Virus record (IMG/VR): IMGVR_UViG_3300021440_000081
Span: 1 to 33,469 of that record
DNA: 33,469 nt
DNA from: a virus
Direction: 5' to 3' (one strand)
Shown: positions 1 through 5,269 of the stretch, piece by piece
Numbering within the stretch: position 1 is the first letter of the stretch
Layout of the letters: each line of letters starts with the position of its first letter
Made by a program: the position numbers and the translations under genes
Notes under the pieces: generated by a model
What the model was told of the DNA's origin: nothing
The model's database searches: none
The model's input: only the letters and a program-made list of their open reading frames with translations

Positions 1-460
1 GGTGGCCGGCAACGCCTGGGTGGACGGCGATGCCCAGGTGTCCGGCAATGCCCGGGTGTACGGCAATGCCCGGGTGTCCGGCAATGCCCAGGTGTCCGGC
101 AATGCCCAGGTTTACGGCGATGCCCAGGTGTACGGCAATGCCCGGGTGTCCGGCAATGCCTGGGTGTCCGGCAATGCCCGGGTGTACGGCAATGCCCGGG
201 TGTACGGCAATGCCCAGGTGTCCGGCAATGCCCAGGTGTACGGCGATGCCCAGAAAACTCCCGTGCTAATTAGTGGTTTGCGTTGGTATGTTACGATTAT
301 CGACACCGAAATAAAAATTGGCTGCCAGGTTCACAAAATAGAAAAATGGTCAGAGTTTACGGACGATGAAATAAAAGACATGGATTCAGGAGCGCTTGAA
401 TTCTGGAGAGAAAATAAAGAAGTAATTATGACTTTGGCCAATAATCACAAAGTTAAATAG
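1..460 (+). CDS. Hexapeptide-repeat protein, C-terminal part (gene runs off the window start)
   Basis: The open frame enters from base 1-2 and ends at TAA 458-460. The first 84 codons are 14 six-residue units of the form V-[S/Y]-G-[N/D]-A-[Q/R/W], the spacing expected for a left-handed parallel beta-helix. A non-repeat tail of about 68 residues follows (I-S-G-L-R-W-Y-V-T-I, then a W-x2-F and an A-L-E-F-W segment), which is typical of this widespread phage/prophage family. Its function is not established. The N-terminal part lies at 33135-33469; joined around a circle the protein would be 264 residues. NinB follows after 7 bases. Confidence 0.85.
   Translation, partial: VAGNAWVDGDAQVSGNARVYGNARVSGNAQVSGNAQVYGDAQVYGNARVSGNAWVSGNARVYGNARVYGNAQVSGNAQVYGDAQKTPVLISGLRWYVTIIDTEIKIGCQVHKIEKWSEFTDDEIKDMDSGALEFWRENKEVIMTLANNHKVK
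2..253 (+). repeat. 18-base tandem repeat, 14 units, coding for beta-helix hexads
   Basis: Fourteen near-identical 18-base units. Variation sits almost entirely at three codons: tcc/tac, aat/gat and cag/cgg/tgg. The near identity at silent positions points to recent expansion or homogenisation by recombination or slippage. The array continues in register from the one at the window's right end. Confidence 0.95.
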
Positions 461-467
461 GTAATTT

Positions 468-917
468 ATGGAAGACCTATGGGTTTTAACTGAGGCAACG
501 CGGAAAGACCTAGCGCGTCACATTATGTCGGTAAGCCTTGATCAGCCGCTAACCGTTGTAATCAGCGACAAGATGGCCAGGCGCAGCGAGTTGCAGAACA
601 AATACCTATTTGGCTGGGTTTACCGGCAGCTATCTAGTTCGCTGCAAGATGCAGGCATTTGTATTCGAACAAACGGCGGCGATATTCCGTGGACTAAGGA
701 CACGCTGCACGAGGTGTTTAAAGTCAAATTCCTGCTTGAAAGCGCTATTGAATCCATAGGCGGAAAAACCCTGCATATTTACAAATCGACAACTCAGCTA
801 AACAAAAAAGAGTTCAGCGAGTTCGTTGTTAACGTCAAAAACCTATCGCGTGAATTCTGGGGAATCGACATCCCAGAGCCTCCGGCTAAATCAATTTACG
901 ATGCGTGGCGGGAATGA
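468..917 (+). CDS. ninB: NinB-like recombination protein
   Basis: 149 residues, close to the usual length of lambda NinB (Orf), a recombination mediator that binds SSB and single-stranded DNA and can substitute for RecFOR in phage recombination. The family pattern is visible: a Q-P-L-x-V-V-I segment near residue 25, then R-R-S-E-L-Q-N-K-Y-L-F around 39-49, and a W-G-I-D-I-P-E-P near the C-terminus. It starts at ATG 468, 7 bases after the repeat protein. Its stop overlaps the next start (ATGATGA), so the two are probably translationally coupled. NinG two genes downstream supports the assignment. Confidence 0.85.
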   Translation: MEDLWVLTEATRKDLARHIMSVSLDQPLTVVISDKMARRSELQNKYLFGWVYRQLSSSLQDAGICIRTNGGDIPWTKDTLHEVFKVKFLLESAIESIGGKTLHIYKSTTQLNKKEFSEFVVNVKNLSREFWGIDIPEPPAKSIYDAWRE

Positions 918-1315
918 TGAAAGATCAAATAATTAGCCCAAAAAGGCCAAGGCACGATTCGTGGAGATTGGTGCGAGAGTTGGAGAATATTGACGGAGGC
1001 ACTGTTGAATGCTGGCTGCACAGCTCTGGCATTAGTGTTTTTTCCTCAGTTGAAGCGCCAGAAAAAAGCCTTGGCCCTGAATACCATGTTTCTGTAACAA
1101 AGTTTGGTAAGCGCTGCACATCAAATGAGGGAAATTTTGCAATTAAGGCTTTTGATATGGAGAGTGCCGACGAAGACAACCACACGCGCATAGCTAGAAA
1201 TTATTGGCGCCCAGTTGCTGATAATCTTGCTGAGCATGTTTGCGAGTGCAAAAATACGGAGCCAAAAATTGTTATGGACAAAGGTGACTTTATTTATCGG
1301 CCAATAAATGATTAA
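914..1315 (+). CDS. Conserved phage protein of the nin-like region (unknown)
   Basis: About 133 residues from ATG 914 (or 132 from ATG 917); an in-frame GTG at 905 lies too deep inside ninB to be preferred. The start overlaps the ninB stop and the 3' end overlaps ninG by 8 bases, so it sits in a tightly coupled operon. Recognisable stretches are P-R-H-D-S-W near the start, G-G-T-V-E-C-W-L-H-S, and D-K-G-D-F-I-Y-R-P at the end, a pattern I associate with a family of phage proteins of unknown function. No catalytic motif is clear. Confidence 0.75.
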   Translation: MMKDQIISPKRPRHDSWRLVRELENIDGGTVECWLHSSGISVFSSVEAPEKSLGPEYHVSVTKFGKRCTSNEGNFAIKAFDMESADEDNHTRIARNYWRPVADNLAEHVCECKNTEPKIVMDKGDFIYRPIND

Positions 1316-1838
1316 ACAACGAAAAAGAAAATGCGGATATTGCAGAACTCCGTTTTTGCCGTTTAACTCGCTTGTGAAGTGGTGCTCAATTGAATGTGGA
1401 GTGCAATTATCGAAGGATAAATTAGCCAAGAAGCAAAAGGACGACTTCAGAGCAAAGGATGTTAAAACCCTGCGCAGGAAGGCTCAGGAGATTTTCAATA
1501 AGTACATCAGGTTGAGGGATTCTGATGACGGCTGCATAAGCTGCAGGAAGCCTAAAGATTGGGTAGGGCAATGGCATGCAGGGCACTATTTGACCGTAGG
1601 TGCTAACCCGGAATTGCGCTTTAACGAAGACAACTGCCACAAACAATGTGGACAGTGTAACTTTTTCAAAAGCGCAAATTTAACCATGTATAGAATTAAG
1701 TTAAAGAAAAAAATAGGCATAGAGCGACTGGAGGCGCTTGAAGTAAAAGGAAAGCCGATTCGGCTCAGGGCCGAGGATTACCACCAAAAAATTGCAGCAT
1801 ATCAGGCAAAAATAAAACAACTAAAAAAAGGTAAATAG
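1308..1838 (+). CDS. ninG: NinG/Rap-like recombination nuclease
   Basis: 176 residues. NinG (Rap) is a lambdoid structure-specific endonuclease that acts on branched recombination intermediates. The N-terminus has a zinc-binding pattern C10-x2-C13 with C26 and C30. The middle holds C-I-S-C-R (about 77-81), a W-H-A-G-H-Y-L motif (about 89-95), R-F-N-E-D-N, and a second cysteine pair C-x-Q-C-N-F-F-K-S, all characteristic of the family. It overlaps the preceding gene by 8 bases and ends 2 bases before the small membrane ORF. Confidence 0.9.
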   Translation: MIKQRKRKCGYCRTPFLPFNSLVKWCSIECGVQLSKDKLAKKQKDDFRAKDVKTLRRKAQEIFNKYIRLRDSDDGCISCRKPKDWVGQWHAGHYLTVGANPELRFNEDNCHKQCGQCNFFKSANLTMYRIKLKKKIGIERLEALEVKGKPIRLRAEDYHQKIAAYQAKIKQLKKGK

Positions 1839-1840
1839 TC

Positions 1841-2026
1841 ATTAAAATAGGTTTTTTGGGGATTTTAACAATAGTTTTCATCGTTCTTAAGCTGACCGGA
1901 TTCATTTCATGGGGGTGGATTGCCGTGTTGTCGCCGTCAATTTTAGCAGTATTGCTATGGCTTTTCGCTGTTGTAGTATTAGGCATCTATCGGCCAAAAA
2001 AAATCGTCAATCATAAAAACAACTAA
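1841..2026 (+). CDS. Small hydrophobic membrane protein with non-ATG start
   Basis: An open frame of up to 61 residues between ninG and the MarR-like gene, with two hydrophobic segments (about residues 4-20 and 24-48) separated by a tryptophan-rich turn, then a short basic tail. It resembles small two-segment membrane proteins common in phages and prophages. There is no ATG or GTG. Because TAA at 1832-1834 closes the frame upstream, translation must begin at a rare codon (ATT 1841, with AAAGG upstream at good spacing) or at TTG 1856. The hydrophobic pattern makes it likely to be real; the start is uncertain. Confidence 0.55.
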   Translation: MKIGFLGILTIVFIVLKLTGFISWGWIAVLSPSILAVLLWLFAVVVLGIYRPKKIVNHKNN

Positions 2027-2041
2027 CCAAGTGGAAATAAC

Positions 2042-2368
2042 ATGCAAAACTTAAAAAATGATTTCTTAGCGTTTAAAGAGACGTTCATTTCCGCTCGCGA
2101 GGCCATCAACGAAAAGCTCAAGTGCACGAAAATAACGGCTGAGCAGTGGATTGTTTTGGGCAGTATAACGCCAGGCATCCACTGCTCAGAGCTTGCTAAA
2201 TTGAGTGGCCTTCTGGTGCCTTCGCTGTCTCGCATGATAGTTACTCTGGAGAGCGATGGACTGATAAAAACTGCGCCGGACAAGAACGACGCCAGGCACA
2301 AGAAAATCACTTTGACGAACAAGGGCCAAAAGCTACTGGATAAAATTCAGAAGAGGGCCGCGTCATGA
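2042..2368 (+). CDS. MarR-type winged-helix transcription regulator
   Basis: 108 residues, shorter than most MarR proteins (about 140), with a truncated N-terminal dimerisation helix. The winged helix-turn-helix is clear: I-T-A-E-Q-W-I-V-L-G-S-I, then G-I-H-C-S-E-L-A-K-L-S-G as the first helices, S-R-M-I-V-T-L-E-S-D-G-L-I as the recognition region, and the wing D-K-N-D-A-R-H-K-K-I-T-L-T-N-K-G. MarR proteins bind short palindromes as dimers. It is a candidate to bind the repeated palindrome at 2815-2830 and 4385-4402, though this is inference from proximity only. ATG 2042 follows GTGGAAATAAC. Confidence 0.8.
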   Translation: MQNLKNDFLAFKETFISAREAINEKLKCTKITAEQWIVLGSITPGIHCSELAKLSGLLVPSLSRMIVTLESDGLIKTAPDKNDARHKKITLTNKGQKLLDKIQKRAAS

Positions 2369-2433
2369 TAGCAAAAAAGCAAGACCAGCAAGCACTAATA
2401 CACGAGCTGCGCACACGCTTTTGGCATTTGTGA
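2365..2433 (+). CDS. Possible 22-residue peptide coupled to the MarR-like gene
   Basis: An ATG overlapping the MarR-like stop codon (ATGA) opens a 22-residue, basic, helix-like reading frame that ends at TGA 2431-2433, five bases before the convergent gene at 2438. It could be a real coupled peptide or the remaining head of a longer gene cut off when the leftward module was inserted. Support is only the overlap and the position. Confidence 0.3.
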   Translation: MIAKKQDQQALIHELRTRFWHL

Positions 2434-2437
2434 ATAT

Positions 2438-2773
2438 TTAAAGATCATAAGTTCCAATGGTGTCCCAATGATGTTCCTCAGCAAGTTCTTTAGAGTTACG
2501 AGAAGACGATGCAGAGCGTTTTTTAGCCGCACATTTCGCATGAGATTTTTCACACTTGGATGAATCGCTTGATTCAATTTCAAGTCGTAAAGACTCAAAT
2601 GCAGCAGAATCGGCTTTCAGAATGTACCCTTCGTTGTTGCGAAACAAAAAGGCCATGCGAGCTAGTTTCTTGTAATGATCTTTCATGATTGACCCAACAA
2701 TTTTTACTTTTAATACTGCGCCTTTCATTTTTGCGTAAGAGTCAGTGATATTTGAAGAGGTTTGAAGTTTCAT
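2438..2773 (-). CDS. Unknown 111-residue accessory protein
   Basis: Unrecognised. I chose ATG 2773; a GTG at 2821 in the same frame lies inside the operator and upstream of the likely transcription start. The N-terminal half has a beta-like pattern (K-G-A-V-L-K-V-K-I-V-G-S-I, then a basic helix with M-A-F-L-F-R-N-N-E-G). The C-terminal third is rich in Ser, Lys, Cys and His (S-S-K-C-E-K-S-H-A-K-C-A-A-K-K) and may be disordered or bind metal. It is transcribed alone, opposite to its neighbours, from a near-consensus promoter carrying a 16-base palindrome. That is the layout of an individually regulated accessory (moron-type) gene. A host-interaction or anti-defence role is possible but unproven. 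Confidence 0.65.
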   Translation of the reverse strand: MKLQTSSNITDSYAKMKGAVLKVKIVGSIMKDHYKKLARMAFLFRNNEGYILKADSAAFESLRLEIESSDSSKCEKSHAKCAAKKRSASSSRNSKELAEEHHWDTIGTYDL

Positions 2774-2806
2774 ATTAGCGGTCTCGTTTGCGTTGTTGTT
2801 GAGATA

Positions 2807-2835
2807 ATAATAGACGGTCACGCGTGACCGGTCAA
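2807..2835 (-). promoter_or_regulatory. Promoter with palindromic operator for the 2438-2773 gene
   Basis: On the minus strand: -35 TTGACC (2835-2830), 17-base spacer, -10 TATTAT (2812-2807). The spacer is almost filled by the perfect 16-base palindrome CGGTCACGCGTGACCG (2815-2830). This is a classic place for a dimeric repressor to block RNA polymerase. Eighteen bases (2820-2837) recur exactly at 4385-4402. Confidence 0.75.
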
Positions 2836-2912
2836 GCTATTTCAGCGCAATATGTAAAATAAAAACCTAATCTTTGTATTTAGGTAAAATATGGCATTGC
2901 CCCCGTCGAAAA

Positions 2913-2941
2913 TTGTGAGCAATAGGTTTAGGTTTCATACT
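2913..2941 (+). promoter_or_regulatory. Predicted promoter for the 2964-3335 gene
   Basis: TTGTGA (2913-2918), 17-base spacer, CATACT (2936-2941), followed by AATAGGTAAATTATC before ATG 2964. It is divergent from the promoter at 2807-2835. An ACCTAA/TTAGGT inverted repeat lies just upstream (about 2865-2885). Confidence 0.45.
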
Positions 2942-2963
2942 GTTAAATAATAGGTAAATTATC

Positions 2964-3335
2964 ATGAGCATGCACATAGAAGAACCATGGAAAAAATTTA
3001 GGGATGCAAGCGGGTGTGGTTTATCTTCAATAAATGGAGATTTGATAGCAGAAGGATTGGCGGAGGTTGACGCTGATCGCATCGTGGTCTGCGTTAATAG
3101 CCTCGCTGGCGTACCAAATGAGCTATTGCAAACCATTCGCCAGGCCGATTTGCTAGCGGAAGTAACCGCCCAGAGGGATGAGCTGCTTAACTACATTTTT
3201 AAATGCCTTCAAGAGGCGAATTATTGTGTAGGAAATGAAGAGGGGCTATCAATTCAGCTTTGTAAAATACGATCCATAGCTGCTGAAGCCATTGCCAAGT
3301 GCGAGGTGAAGAACGAAAAAAGCCCTACTCTTTAA
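2964..3335 (+). CDS. Conserved phage protein (unknown), CVNSLAGV-type
   Basis: 123 residues from ATG 2964. The segment I-N-G-D-L-I-A-E-G followed by A-D-R-I-V-V-C-V-N-S-L-A-G-V-P matches a motif seen in many small phage proteins of unknown function. The middle (about 58-85) is probably a coiled coil. The gene stands alone between two leftward units, and its last codons overlap the terminator of the leftward operon (3316-3342). Confidence 0.65.
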   Translation: MSMHIEEPWKKFRDASGCGLSSINGDLIAEGLAEVDADRIVVCVNSLAGVPNELLQTIRQADLLAEVTAQRDELLNYIFKCLQEANYCVGNEEGLSIQLCKIRSIAAEAIAKCEVKNEKSPTL

Positions 3336-3342
3336 GCAGGGC
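3316..3342 (-). terminator. Intrinsic terminator of the leftward 4319-3325 operon
   Basis: Read on the minus strand: GCCCT, 11-base loop, AGGGC, then six T. It overlaps the end of the convergent + strand gene. The stem is short (5 bp), so efficiency may be moderate. Confidence 0.6.
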
Positions 3343-3507
3343 AAGAAGCACATCATCTGAAATCGTGATAACCGGCCACTCAGGGAAGAGGTAAACAAGC
3401 GTTTTTAGGTCGTCCGGTTTAACCCACACCTCGCGTTTAACAAGGCCGGATTCCTTGCGCTGAGCCCGCAGGCGCTTGTTTAGTTCACCCTTTGGAATAG
3501 CGGCCAT
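3325..3507 (-). CDS. Small basic protein, possible ribbon-helix-helix regulator
   Basis: 60 residues. After a basic N-terminus (about residues 8-20), K-R-E-V-W-V-K-P-D-D-L-K-T-L resembles the beta-strand and first helix of ribbon-helix-helix DNA-binding proteins (strand R-x-E-V-W-V followed by a helix cap P-x-D/E). Such proteins are small dimers that bind palindromes. The start overlaps the stop of the upstream gene as TAATG, so it is coupled, and it is the last gene before the terminator. It is another candidate to bind the 2815-2830/4385-4402 palindrome, which would be autoregulation because that operator controls this operon. Confidence 0.6.
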   Translation of the reverse strand: MAAIPKGELNKRLRAQRKESGLVKREVWVKPDDLKTLVYLFPEWPVITISDDVLLALLKE

Positions 3508-3710
3508 TACATGCCACCGCTTAGCAGCCAGGACGCCACAGAGTGCTCATAATCGTAACCATCATTTCCGGACGTGTGACAAGAAACAACGCGGCCAAGA
3601 GCATCTTTAACGGTTCGCAAAGCTACATGTGGGCGCCCTGGATTAGGGGTGGTGCGCTCAAGAGTGCAACCAAGTTTTTCCCACATTGCGTTGGGGCTTA
3701 GGTCATTCAT
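3507..3710 (-). CDS. Unknown 67-residue accessory protein
   Basis: Unrecognised. ATG at 3710 is preceded on the minus strand by AAGG at good spacing. The sequence is mixed, with G-R-P-H-V-A-L-R-T-V-K-D-A and a C-terminal Y-D-Y-E-H-S-V-A-S-W-L-L. It is coupled to the 60-residue gene downstream by TAATG. It belongs to the leftward accessory operon next to the Acb2-like gene. Confidence 0.6.
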   Translation of the reverse strand: MNDLSPNAMWEKLGCTLERTTPNPGRPHVALRTVKDALGRVVSCHTSGNDGYDYEHSVASWLLSGGM

Positions 3711-3769
3711 TTTTGGCCTTTATGTAAATTTAGTTGATAAACCTTACAAACGGTAATGCTGTATGTAAG

Positions 3770-4069
3770 CTATGCCCCTTGCGGGGCGGGGTTGTTATCT
3801 GCTGCCGCTGCATGGAGTCCAAGGGCCGCAAGTAAATGGAGCCTATAAGCCTTTGGCGTCTGCAGTATCGCGCGGCGGTAGTTGGGGCGAGACCTTATGC
3901 CCGGCAGTTCTAGTATCGTCAACCGGACATACACGTCAACGGCTCGCCCAGGCCGGTTACCTGGCTTCGCATAGATATGGGTAAGCTGCACGAGGGAAGT
4001 CATTAGGCGCGGCTCCAAGGTTATGGCCCTTGCGGGGCGGGTTGGTAAATTAGCTAAGTGTTGAGCCAT
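3770..4069 (-). CDS. Possible 99-residue protein bracketed by a 20-base repeat
   Basis: An uninterrupted frame from ATG 4069 to TAG 3770, overlapping the end of the upstream gene by 20 bases, within a 340-base stretch that otherwise has no gene. The predicted protein is basic, helix-prone and unrecognised. Against it: it contains no family pattern, and both ends coincide with a direct repeat (3771-3790 and 4022-4041) read in different frames, which suggests DNA- or RNA-level structure. It may be a real gene, an RNA element or an insertion. Confidence 0.35.
   Translation of the reverse strand: MAQHLANLPTRPARAITLEPRLMTSLVQLTHIYAKPGNRPGRAVDVYVRLTILELPGIRSRPNYRRAILQTPKAYRLHLLAALGLHAAAADNNPAPQGA
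3771..3790 (+). repeat. Direct repeat copy 1 with GCCCC-TTGC-GGGGC hairpin
   Basis: Twenty bases, TATGCCCCTTGCGGGGCGGG, with a partner at 4022-4041 differing at one base. The core is a perfect 5-bp hairpin with a 4-base loop, without a T-run on either strand. Confidence 0.7.
4022..4041 (+). repeat. Direct repeat copy 2
   Basis: Nineteen of 20 bases match 3771-3790. The single change (C to G) weakens the hairpin stem. Together the copies bracket 231 bases. Confidence 0.7.
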
Positions 4070-4319
4070 CTAAAAAATTGTATGTGCCATGGTATCCAGG
4101 GCGCGCAACTTGAGTAGCCGCCCCTGCATCAACCAGGTAGCTAGCTTCGCGCAATGCACCGTCGGCGGAGCTGTGGCCATGGGATAAGGCCTCTGCGATC
4201 GTCATACGAGAGAGCCTTTCGATTTTTGCAGCAATCCCGTAAACCTTGGCGCGGCAGATGCTGGGCGGGGTAGATTGAGCCAAAGTTTGCAATGCTTTAA
4301 TAGTTTTGGTCTTAGACAT
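4050..4319 (-). CDS. Unknown 89-residue accessory protein, first gene of leftward operon
   Basis: ATG 4319 is used; an in-frame TTG at 4325 is less likely. GAGA lies about 8 bases upstream. The N-terminal half is basic and helical (K-T-K-T-I-K-A-L-Q-T-L-A-Q and A-K-V-Y-G-I-A-A-K-I-E-R-L-S), followed by E-A-L-S-H-G-H-S-S-A-D-G-A-L-R-E-A. I do not recognise the family. It is the promoter-proximal gene of a leftward operon divergent from the Acb2-like gene, with the shared palindromic operator upstream. Confidence 0.65.
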   Translation of the reverse strand: MSKTKTIKALQTLAQSTPPSICRAKVYGIAAKIERLSRMTIAEALSHGHSSADGALREASYLVDAGAATQVARPGYHGTYNFLDGSTLS

Positions 4320-4370
4320 AATCAAATCTCATCTTATTTCGCTCCGGGCCTATCCCGTTGCTGTGATGTA

Positions 4371-4402
4371 ACTATAGGATAGTAACGCGTGACCGGTCAA
4401 GC
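4371..4402 (-). promoter_or_regulatory. Promoter with second copy of the shared operator
   Basis: On the minus strand: -35 TTGACC (4400-4395), 18-base spacer, -10 TATAGT (4376-4371). Bases 4385-4402 (ACGCGTGACCGGTCAAGC) are identical to 2820-2837. Here the palindrome is imperfect on the -10 side (GTAACGCGTGAC). Confidence 0.7.
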
Positions 4403-4427
4403 ACTCAATGCAAAATAATTTAAAAAA

Positions 4428-4456
4428 TTTCCTTACTTCGAGTTCGGTGGTACAAT
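4428..4456 (+). promoter_or_regulatory. Predicted promoter for the Acb2-like gene
   Basis: TTTCCT (4428-4433), 17-base spacer, TACAAT (4451-4456), then AAGGGG ahead of ATG 4481. It is divergent from the operator-bearing promoter, so the sponge gene would have its own rightward transcription. Confidence 0.5.
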
Positions 4457-4480
4457 CGAAAAAAGTCAAGGGGAATTTTT

Positions 4481-4723
4481 ATGAAAAATCAGCACGAAAA
4501 AATCACTGGATACCGAGATTTGACGCGGGAAGAAATCGACCTCATGAACAAGGTCAAGCAGAAGGGCGTTGAGCTGGGAGAACTAATCCAGGAGATTGAA
4601 ATTTACAGCTCGCAAACAGGCGGTCATGCAATTGATATGCGCTGGCTCGACATTGGCAGAACTGATTTGCAAACCGGAACAATGGCGCTAGTTCGCTCAA
4701 TTGCCAGGCCAACCACTTTCTAA
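4481..4723 (+). CDS. acb2: Acb2-like cyclic-oligonucleotide sponge (anti-CBASS)
   Basis: 80 residues, the usual length for Acb2, a small phage protein that assembles as a hexamer and sequesters cyclic di- and trinucleotide signals made by CBASS defence systems. The family pattern is clear: H-E-K-I-T-G-Y-R-D-L-T near the start, E-E-I-D-L-M-N-K-V-K (17-26), then a C-terminal helix R-W-L-D-I-G-R-T-D-L-Q-T-G-T-M-A-L-V-R ending R-P-T-T-F. Tyr11 and Lys26 coincide with the ligand-contacting residues I recall for phage PaMx33 Acb2. It has its own predicted promoter and AAGGGG ribosome site, and sits beside unknown accessory genes, suggesting an anti-defence locus. Ligand binding is not shown by sequence alone. 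Confidence 0.87.
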   Translation: MKNQHEKITGYRDLTREEIDLMNKVKQKGVELGELIQEIEIYSSQTGGHAIDMRWLDIGRTDLQTGTMALVRSIARPTTF

Positions 4724-4733
4724 GGGGTAATTT

Positions 4734-4847
4734 ATGCGCGTATCAAAACCAAGCAAACCACGGGTTAAAGAGGTAATGAATCCCAAGAAGACCACGTATT
4801 CGGGCGGCAAGCCATCAAGATCGGCGCCTACGCGCAAGGGGCGCTAA
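4734..4847 (+). CDS. 37-residue very basic peptide between sponge and lysis genes
   Basis: ATG 4734 follows GGGGTAATTT, a good ribosome site, 10 bases after the Acb2-like stop. The product is rich in Lys, Arg, Pro and Ser and ends K-G-R. Its stop overlaps the next start (TAATG), so it is coupled to the membrane protein. It may bind nucleic acid; no function is recognised. Confidence 0.55.
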   Translation: MRVSKPSKPRVKEVMNPKKTTYSGGKPSRSAPTRKGR

Positions 4848-5269
4848 TGCGATTCCTGCCGCTGCTTCTAGTGCTAATTTGCGCCTCTGTACCGGTTGAA
4901 GAGCTGTCCAGCACGCTTGAACAAGAGCTGGTGATCCGATCGGTTTGGTCATTGCTGCTTGGCGCCGCGCTTTACTCCTGCATTAGCGTCAGGCGGCTTG
5001 TAGTCATACTTTGTTGCGAGTTTTTCTCCATCGGTTATAATTTGGCCATCGCGCTTGGGTATTATTTCACTGATTCAGATTTGCGCGCGTGGTATGCGCC
5101 AGTGATGATCGCTCTGCTGTGTATCGAAATAGTTGCAGTACTGCCAGGGCGTACCCGACGTGACAGCAGAAACAATCGAGGTGGTGGCAATCGTTATAAT
5201 CGTCGCTCATTTATCGCTCGTAACGTGGCTCATAGTGAGCCGGTGCAGGTGGCTGCATGCAAAATATAA
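4847..5269 (+). CDS. Integral membrane protein at head of lysis cassette
   Basis: 140 residues. Hydrophobic segments are at about 1-14, 28-45, 48-72 and 83-99, followed by an Arg/Asn/Gly-rich cytoplasmic-type tail (R-R-D-S-R-N-N-R-G-G-G-N). ATG 4847 overlaps the upstream stop (TAATG) and the 3' end overlaps the next gene by 13 bases. The position immediately before holin and lysozyme genes suggests a role in lysis or membrane control; it could be a holin or antiholin. No sequence family is recognised. Confidence 0.6.
   Translation: MRFLPLLLVLICASVPVEELSSTLEQELVIRSVWSLLLGAALYSCISVRRLVVILCCEFFSIGYNLAIALGYYFTDSDLRAWYAPVMIALLCIEIVAVLPGRTRRDSRNNRGGGNRYNRRSFIARNVAHSEPVQVAACKI

Noticed and set aside
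2-253. 18-base regular repeats as a CRISPR array or diversity-generating retroelement target
   Set aside because: There are no spacers between repeat units, the array is an open reading frame of beta-helix hexads, and no reverse transcriptase or template repeat is seen.
30-306. Other open frames through the 18-base array on both strands
   Set aside because: They arise because the repeat has no stops in several frames; composition is a simple repeat of the shadow frame and none has a non-repeat domain like the chosen frame.
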